Shown here one piece after another: positions 57,278 to 64,000 of a stretch of 64,000 bases of DNA (positions are counted from its first letter, which is position 1; every line of letters starts with the position of its first letter). The stretch is from Diospyros lotus (Eukaryota; Streptophyta; Magnoliopsida; Ericales; Ebenaceae). Both the position numbers and the translations under genes were made by a program. Location of the stretch: NCBI RefSeq assembly GCF_014633365.1, contig NC_068346.1:17381030-17445029 (forward strand), written 5' to 3'. Below the pieces are notes generated by a model, which searched no databases, was not told where the DNA came from, and saw only the letters and a list, made by a program, of their open reading frames with translations.

Positions 57278-57620
57278 ATGAGATGACACTGTCAAGGGAG
57301 AGATTTGGAGGAACGAAAGAAACCTATGTGTACATACATACATACATACATACATACGTACATACATAAAGTAATAATACCTTTCTTTTAGCATCGTATA
57401 CTTTCCACCTGGATTTTAATAGTTAAAATCTATTTCTGTCGTTTTCTTTTATAAATGTGTGGAGTGAAATTGCTTGCTGGATTTTGTGGAAGGGAAGATG
57501 AAGCTGCTGTTATTTGGATGGATAAATCCCAGTTTTGTGCGGAAAGAAACATGTAATTTAAGTGTAAGTACATGTAGTACATAGTACAAGCAGTTTTCTA
57601 TTCACATCACAGGTACAAGC
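57278..57620 (+). other. Probable VPS34 3' UTR exon
   Basis: Sequence after the predicted UTR acceptor has no significant reading frame and carries an (ACAT)n tract. The poly(A) site is not resolved. Confidence 0.3.
57331..57368. repeat. (ACAT)n microsatellite
   Basis: About nine tetranucleotide units with one interruption (ACGT). Confidence 0.9.
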
Positions 57621-60594
57621 AAGCAAGAGCCATTTGGTCCAAAAGGTTGCCGCCATTAGGAATATTAGAAAATTATGAAATGTGGAGAATTAGTTCTTAT
57701 TTTCATCTTGAAAATTCAAAATGATTTAATGACTTCTTCTTAATAATAATAATAATAATAATAAATATTCCTAATACTGTTTTATTGATAATAATTATTG
57801 TATTGATAATACTATGAAATTAATATCATCAGTACTGCATACATGATATACTAATGTTTATGTTATATCACTATTATTACTTTGATATTTTAAATTTTTT
57901 TTTGTAAATAAAAATTCATTAAAGAAGAAAAGCGTAAAGTGTTTACAAGAAAATGTAAAAATATACTCTTCAAATATGAAAACTACTCGAATCGAGAATC
58001 AAAGTAAAGTAGGAAATAATAGAGAGTTTTATGGCTGTAACTAAAAGGTCTCAAACAGTCGAGGCAGGCAGAAAGAAACAGAGAGCAATAAACAAACAAT
58101 AGTAAAGCGTTACTCTAAAGAGAGAAATGACTAAAAAAATAAATAAATAATAATAAATTGTTACTTTAATATTCTAATGTTAACTTGATTATCAATCAAC
58201 TTTAAAATTATATTAATATAGTATAGCAAATTATTTATTATTGATCAAATTTTCTTTTTTTCTTTAAATTTATATTATAATTATTAGATTTTTAACTGTT
58301 TAAATTGATAATATTAAAGTAAATATAGTTAATATACTTTTGGGGGCTAGATGCTGACTTTTTGCATTGTTGTGAAGAAAGGTTGTATGAGTTATTATAA
58401 AATTTGAAAAATGCATAGGCACGTTCATGTTATTGAAAATATTTTTTAATTTTTAACTTTAATTTTATAATTAAACATACTCACATTTCATATTTCAAAA
58501 AAACATTTTTAAAAAAAATTGAGTTTTTTATTTAAAATTAGAGATTCAACCATTTAATAAAAAATTACAATTAAAAAATATTTCCTATGACTGAGTAAGC
58601 CCTGTAGTTTTCGTTTTTTATTAGAAAATTATTTTTAATTATTTATTTTATCTATTTCTTAAACTGAGCTTATTTTCTATAAATGAGCAATCTTTTATAT
58701 TTTCTTGATTTTTCAGAACTATTCTGTGTGACATTATGGAGTTTTTGTCTTTGGTTGATCAACAAAATTTGTAAATCATTAGTTTTAGTAACAATGGCAA
58801 GCTTTTTCATTTGCCATTAAAAACATACGAAAATAATATATTTATAGAAAAATGTATATAAAAATGTGAAAAGGTTAAGCACAAATAAAAGTCTTCTTTC
58901 ACACTCATAAAATTGGGAGATTCAACATTAGACACTTAATTTTTAATTTTACTATCTTTTATAGAGAAGAAAATGAGTACGTCTAATATTGAATGATTTA
59001 TTGATAATAAAAAAAATTAACTTAAATAATGTAATAGACGAATAAATCTTATATCGTAACTCAATTAATCATTAAAAGGTTATTTAAGAGATTGAATAGA
59101 TCTTTCAAGTAATGTGCGATTAGTTTCTTTTCATAAGAATAGAAAAGATTATTTAAGAAATTAAATAGATCTTTTAAATAATGTGTCAATAGTTTCTTTC
59201 CATAGGAATGAAAGACTACATGGAGGTTGGGACCTCATATTCATTGATGATTATTATTATTTAATGTGAAACTACTACTTTGATGTTTTGTTAATTTTAT
59301 TTTTCCGAACGCATGTCACTTTAGTTGAATTGACATTTGCTTTAGCATTAGCAAGGCGAATTTGGAAAACTTAAATTTGAAATTTGTTCAAACAAGTGGC
59401 AACGATGAGTCGAAGAATAAGGCAACAATGAAAAATCTTAAAGCTTAATACATACAGCTTCAATAAATAAAAAATATAGCATTTAATTCTTATTGTGCAG
59501 AACGTTAAGATTTGATAACCTAACTAATAAAAAATATTATTTTAAATTCTTATAATCATAGAACGTTAGCGCATGTTTGAACGCATATGTTTTCATAAGT
59601 AACGCATCATATGAATGACCGATTGGCAGTGCTTAAATAAATTGACTAGTTTCTTGTACTCTCTCAATAATTAAAAAATATTACATTTGATTTCTAATGT
59701 ACAAAATGTTAAAATTCTATATCTTAACTATTAAAAATTATAGTTTTAAATCTTTACCCGAGCCACAAAAAATGATATAAACAAGAGAGAGAGAGAGGTG
59801 GAACTGAGTTCAACAAAGAGAAAGGATGTAAATTAATTATGTTATATTTTATGATTGAGAATAGAAGAAGAAAATATTTTTTTGACTTAGTAATTCAGAA
59901 ATTTAGATGTTTGGATTTAGGGTTTTTTTTAACCTATGGGTAATTTAATTTTTTCCTTATCAAAATAAATTTTAATTTTATATGTCTCGCTGACGTGAGT
60001 TTTTTATAACATGACACTTTCTCTTTTCTACGTAAATATTCTATGTGGTTTAAATAACAAGTTTATTTACTTTTAGTCAAGATAAAGACTTAAAGTAATA
60101 AATTTAATAGAAAATTTTGATATTTTTATACATTAGAGATCAGCTTGGAATATTAGGGGTCTAAACCACTAAGAAGCCGGATCCTTTATCCTTCATCATA
60201 ATTTACTTTTTTTTCACTCTTCTTGAAACTCATGTTCAAGAATGTCGTTCTTTAGTCATATCTAGAAATATCTTATCTAGATGGTCTTGGATTATGAATT
60301 ACGATCATAGCCCTAACAGGCATATCTGGATTGGCTACAACCCGACTTGCCTCGTGGTGGAAGTTGTCTGCAGTTCGAACTAGTTTATGCATTTAAAATG
60401 TACTCAATTAACTAATTAGTCTGTTTTCTTTTTGACTTGTGTTTATGCCAAGTATGAAGAGGCAACCCAACTTCGGCTATGACATTGCTTGTTCTCCTCC
60501 GTGTCATATATTCATTTCACCCATTGGGCTTTCCTTGGGAATTTTAATGTTTGTCGTCATGTTTCTAAAATAAGATGAGGTAATCCATCGGTCT
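57621..60594. other. AT-rich intergenic DNA downstream of VPS34
   Basis: No supported gene. It holds a short (AAT)n tract (57741-57763), a 68-bp-period tandem duplication (59079-59209) and loosely repeated AATAAAAAATAT...AACGTTA stretches (59462-59720). Confidence 0.5.
59079..59209. repeat. Two-copy tandem repeat, period about 68 bp
   Basis: GGTTATTTAAGAGATTGAAT ... CATAAGAAT followed by GATTATTTAAGAAATTAAAT ... CATAGGAAT, roughly 85% alike by eye. Confidence 0.75.
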
Positions 60595-61844
60595 TGTAAC
60601 GACCCGCCTTTCCAAGGCATGTCACTATTCTGAGATTTTTTTTTTATATATACTCTCTTTCCTATAATATCGTATTTAAAAATCCCTAACATACATACAT
60701 TTTACAGTTCAAATGATAAGCTAAGGAATGGTAAACCAACCATTTGCGGAAGCAAAATCGAAACATAAGAAAATATTGTAATTGCAAGGAAAGTATATTC
60801 GTACAAAATCTTCTTCAATAACCATAAAAATTACAATGTCCAACAGATAATTTTAACATAAAATAGTTGAAACATGCCTTCTAACAAGATTCTCACAACT
60901 TGTTCTTGCATAGGCATAAGACTTTATTATACGACTACTAGTACAATCACATCTCAGCAAACTCTTTTCCTTTTCTACTACTTATCTCACTTGGAACGTT
61001 AAATATCCTAGGGACAAAGTCCAAATTAGAAGATAAAACTTTTACGTAAAGGTTAAAACAGTTTTCATGAATGTATGATGCATGGGCATAAAATCAACCG
61101 ACACCCTAGAGTAGTTTTGGTTAGTATTTTAGCCTTGGCACAGAAACTTAGGCAATAATCCCAATAAGCAACACAAGGCACGAGACACCCCTACAATCAT
61201 TCCGGCAATCACACTTGGGGAAATGCAGACCAAACTACCAAGGCAACATCCTACCCTATCATGTTTAACATGGATGTCACAAATAATGATATGCTAATAA
61301 TATCATGTCCAATGCAATATCACATTTATCGAGGTAATATAAAATGAGTATGCATATGTATAACAAGATACATGTAAATCACATAAACTTGGCAAATTCC
61401 TCGCAATTGCATGTTTATTTAAGCAAATTATACCATATATAAAATTTTCGGGCAAACCACTCACCTCGATTTAGCTTCTTAGGGTTCTTTGGTATGGGTG
61501 ACCGGACCTCGAAACTCATGCCTTAGAAAATTTCTTGGCCAAAATTTTTGAAAAATTAATAAAATTGAATTTTCCAATTTTTTAGAATTTGTTTCAATTT
61601 TTCTATATTTTTTTTTCCTTTTTTACTATTTTTTCTTACCTCCACATACCCTCACGCACTCGCATCCATGCGCCTTGGGTGTGCACCTCATGCGCCCCAA
61701 AGCCGATTGTTGTTGCCAAAAATACAATAATAAAATTTTGTGATGTGGGGTCCACTCGAGCTTGGTGTCGGGTGAAGTTAGATTACTGTAAGAGAAGCTG
61801 CCTCAAGGGAGTTCGCCGCTATGATGCTCGCTACAAGAATTTTG

Positions 61845-61985
61845 CCACAAGCCCCTTTTTGCCACAAGGTAATTGCCACAAGCTCCTTCGCCATAAGGTC
61901 TTCGCCACAAGCTATTTCGCCACTAGCTATTTTGCCACAAAGTTTTGCCTTCGCCACAAGGTTTTTGCCTCATTGCAAGGATTTA
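61845..61985. repeat. GCCACAAG minisatellite inside the solo LTR
   Basis: GCCACAAG (or one-base variants GCCATAAG, GCCACTAG) occurs about ten times with 10-20 bp spacing, e.g. TTCGCCACAAGCTATTTCGC. Confidence 0.8.
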
Positions 61986-62261
61986 GCCTTATTGATGCTC
62001 AGAAAATGGGTTAGAAGGCTAGCAGGAATCTTCCCCCGCGAAGACCCTCCGATGCCAAAGTCAGTCTTGGATCCCAATATCTATTCATGAAAATCGTAAA
62101 AAGGCATTCAAGTGTCTAAATCTTACCGGAATTGGAAGCCCCCCTCAATGTCCTGTAGCTAGGTATTTATAGGGTATGATTCTCAAGAGTGGCTAGTGCT
62201 AACACGTGTCAATTACTGAATGAGGTCAAATTTAACAAAAATAGGGGGAAATCACCACGAA

Positions 62262-62402
62262 GTCGCCGCAAGGCCGCTCTTGACAGGCTGCTGCTAGGTC
62301 AGCCTTAGCAGCCAACCTTACCGCAAGGCTGGCCATCGCGGCTAGTACTTGCTGGCCCTTGCGGCCAGCTTTGCCGCGAGGCTGGCCCTCACAGCTAGCC
62401 TT
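62262..62402. repeat. GC-rich GCCGCAAGGC / GGCTGGCC repeat block
   Basis: Short degenerate repeats (CGCAAGGC, GAGGCTGGCC, TTGCGGCCAGC) also inside the solo LTR; markedly GC-richer than its surroundings. Confidence 0.6.
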
Positions 62403-63143
62403 TTTCAAAAAGATTTTATTTTATTTTAAAAAATCCCTCATTTTTCCTACCAATTTTTCATGGCACAACATCAATCATCTTTTTCGGCCTTCTCCTCGCT
62501 CCTCGGCCACCTGGTTTGCTTTAAACTCCTCATTTTCTTCTCATTCATTGCCTTATTTCTTCTCATTCATTGTGATTACTTCCAACTTGGAAATCTAGAA
62601 AAAAAACCCCTAAATCGGCTATTAAACCCTCGGTTCCAGCAACTTCATGACTTTCCAATAAGTTTTGAAATCCCCTCAAATCAACACCAAACTCGATCAA
62701 ACTTTCCATAAATAATCTCCACAACTTGGAGAACAAAAGCCCCTTATCAAAACTTTCAAAATTTACAAGACCCTCGGCCTCACCCTTGGCTATTTATAAC
62801 TGATTTCGATTGCATCTTTGGCCAATCCCGGCCTTGCCTTGCATCGCAAGGTCTACCCTTTAGGCCATGATGACCTAACCTCCCTCAAACGACCGAGATT
62901 TGCTCCCAACGTCGGTGGCTAATGCGAGCGTTAACTACCATTACAGGTTTCACACCTATTTTGCAGTTTTACCATCATTCTTCCAATTTCTTGCACTTTC
63001 ACCCCCTTGTCCTCAAGTTCACAAAATTTACACTAAAAACCCACGTCTTTGAAAATTATACTTTAACCCCAAAATTTTAGAAAATTTCACTTATGCCCTA
63101 AAATAATTATACTCAAGTCCTTAAGAAATTCTCAAGTATTACA

Positions 63144-63531
63144 GGTCTCCTCTGGTATGGCTTATTTTGTTGAATTTTTGTCTTATTCCTCCCTTTAAGA
63201 TCTCTCATTCTAGGGTTCAATTTTTGCCTAGAATAATAGGCGCTCTGGGAGAGAGAGTATATTTCGTAAGCTTGATCACGTTCTTGTTAATGACGACTAG
63301 TTAGCTCACCACGAGGATAGTCGCGCCATCTTTTTTTTCGCCTGGCATTTATGATCATAGCCTTATGGTTGTTGATTTGCATAAGAATAAGATTAGATCC
63401 GGGGGATGATTTTGTTTTAATAATCACCTCATGGAGCATCCTCACTTTATTCAAACTATCCAATTCAGTTAGAATCAAGAGTGTCTTGGTTGGCTGATGT
63501 ATCGCCTTGTCACCAAGCTCAAGAGAGTTAA
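63144..63531. other. Intergenic DNA between the solo LTR and Cassandra
   Basis: Non-coding, starts with the TSD copy GGTCT. Nothing else recognised. Confidence 0.4.
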
Positions 63532-64000
63532 TGTAACATCTCGATCGAGCGATAGGAAGGACCGGAACAACTTACCCTGATGGGCCTATGCGAATTTCCC
63601 AGGGGGGTCACCCATCCCTGGATTACCCCAGGTTAAGCACGCTTAACTTGGGAGTTCTTTGTCAACATTCAGCCCAAAAGGTATCCAGCTGGTATTGTTT
63701 CCTTTCTTACACTATCCTCGATATATACTAATTTCTCTGGGCTCTCGGGGTATTACATTCTCCCCCCCTTAAGCACATGACGTCATCGTCATGCGACCTT
63801 ACAACCGGTCCCAGATCTCCCCCCGATGTATGGCCGATGTGGGATTCACCTAAGGTGCCTACACGCACCCCCCTCAGGGACTCAGCCTCCTCACTGAGGT
63901 TTGCCCCACCACCGCGCTCAGAGGCTCGGGGGTCGGCTCTGATACCACCTGTAACATCCTGATCGAGCGATAGGAAAGACCGGAACAACTTACCCTGATG
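63532..64000 (-). mobile_element. Cassandra-type TRIM (5S rRNA-bearing), truncated by window end
   Basis: LTR 63532-63757 (226 bp), internal 63758-63949 (192 bp), second LTR from 63950 cut at 64000. In minus sense the LTR is TGTAATACCCC ... GATGTTACA, PPT AAGGGGGGGAGAA, PBS TGGTATCAGAGC (63936-63947). The LTR carries a 5S rRNA-like segment, the hallmark of Cassandra. No coding capacity. Confidence 0.92.
63591..63656 (-). other. 5S rRNA-derived segment in the Cassandra LTR
   Basis: Minus sense AACTCCCAAGTTAAGCGTGC and GGATGGGTGACCCCCCTGGG match conserved plant 5S rRNA (from memory AACTCCGAAGTTAAGCGTGC, GGATGGGTGACC). This covers the pol III A-box/C-box neighbourhood. It is not a functional 5S gene. 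Confidence 0.85.

Larger units (their letters stand above)
60595..63143 (-). mobile_element. Large solo LTR (2549 bp), TSD GGTCT
   Basis: Plus view starts TGTAACGACCCGCC and ends AAGTATTACA, i.e. TG..CA ends. GGTCT at 60590-60594 and 63144-63148 is a perfect 5-bp TSD. No PBS, PPT or coding domain inside. Strand is inferred from TATA-like CTATAAATACC (rc near 62165) and TTATAAATAGCC (rc near 62790) on the minus strand. Short frames inside are not credible genes. Confidence 0.85.

Noticed and set aside
61589..62090. Frames of 141 and 89 aa with CHK/ATS repeats
   Set aside because: They translate the GCCACAAG minisatellite within the solo LTR; overlapping frames argue against coding.
63591..63656. 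Genuine 5S rRNA gene
   Set aside because: Only a diverged portion matches, inside an LTR with TRIM structure; no full 120-nt gene or terminator.
63728..63988. 86-aa minus and 61-aa plus frames at the right edge
   Set aside because: They span the Cassandra internal domain and PBS; TRIMs are non-coding.

Overview
The window is plant nuclear DNA, most likely from a woody core eudicot (inferred from intron structure, protein similarity and transposon content; the species is not identified). It holds one recognisable host gene, the class III phosphatidylinositol 3-kinase VPS34, on the + strand. I assembled 17 coding exons from 8799 to 56412. They sum to 2442 nt, an uninterrupted 813-aa protein with GT..AG junctions and consistent phases, and the product resembles plant VPS34 from start to stop. 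It makes PI3P from PI and would act with VPS15, ATG6/Beclin and ATG14/VPS38 in autophagy and endosomal or vacuolar sorting. An 11-codon uORF lies just upstream of its ATG, and a 3'-UTR intron probably follows its stop.

Almost everything else is transposon. Intron 8 is 25.3 kb (12440-37700). It contains: (i) a minus-strand Ty3/Gypsy chromovirus-like element with ~1.74-kb LTRs, whose surviving LTR carries a Copia element (14121-19249, TSD TCGCA) and whose protease-RT junction carries a 450-bp solo LTR (TSD GATCC); (ii) a plus-strand, internally deleted relative of the same Gypsy family, in inverted orientation, whose right end is replaced by part of a Cassandra-type 5S-rRNA TRIM; (iii) a non-autonomous LTR element (28426-31789, two 381-bp LTRs, TSD CATAA) with a 277-aa ORF of unknown function; (iv) a decayed plus-strand Copia (32250-37455). 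Intron 14 is 14.4 kb (41347-55788). It contains a collapsed Copia (41740-43244) and a Gypsy element (43592-55567) with a second Gypsy (45729-51584, TSD ATCCC) inserted in its integrase.

Upstream (1-8750) is AT-rich intergenic DNA with old LTR and Copia remnants, two fields of TCGA-centred short repeats and a 181-bp hairpin MITE. Downstream (57300-64000) is AT-rich DNA, a 2.55-kb solo LTR (TSD GGTCT) and, at the right edge, a Cassandra TRIM whose second LTR is cut by the window end.

The most interesting signals are the Gypsy/Cassandra chimera and the LTR ends shared by those two families (a candidate autonomous partner for Cassandra), the ORF-carrying non-autonomous element, the inverted Gypsy composite, and an intact essential kinase gene spread over 47.6 kb by nested insertions.
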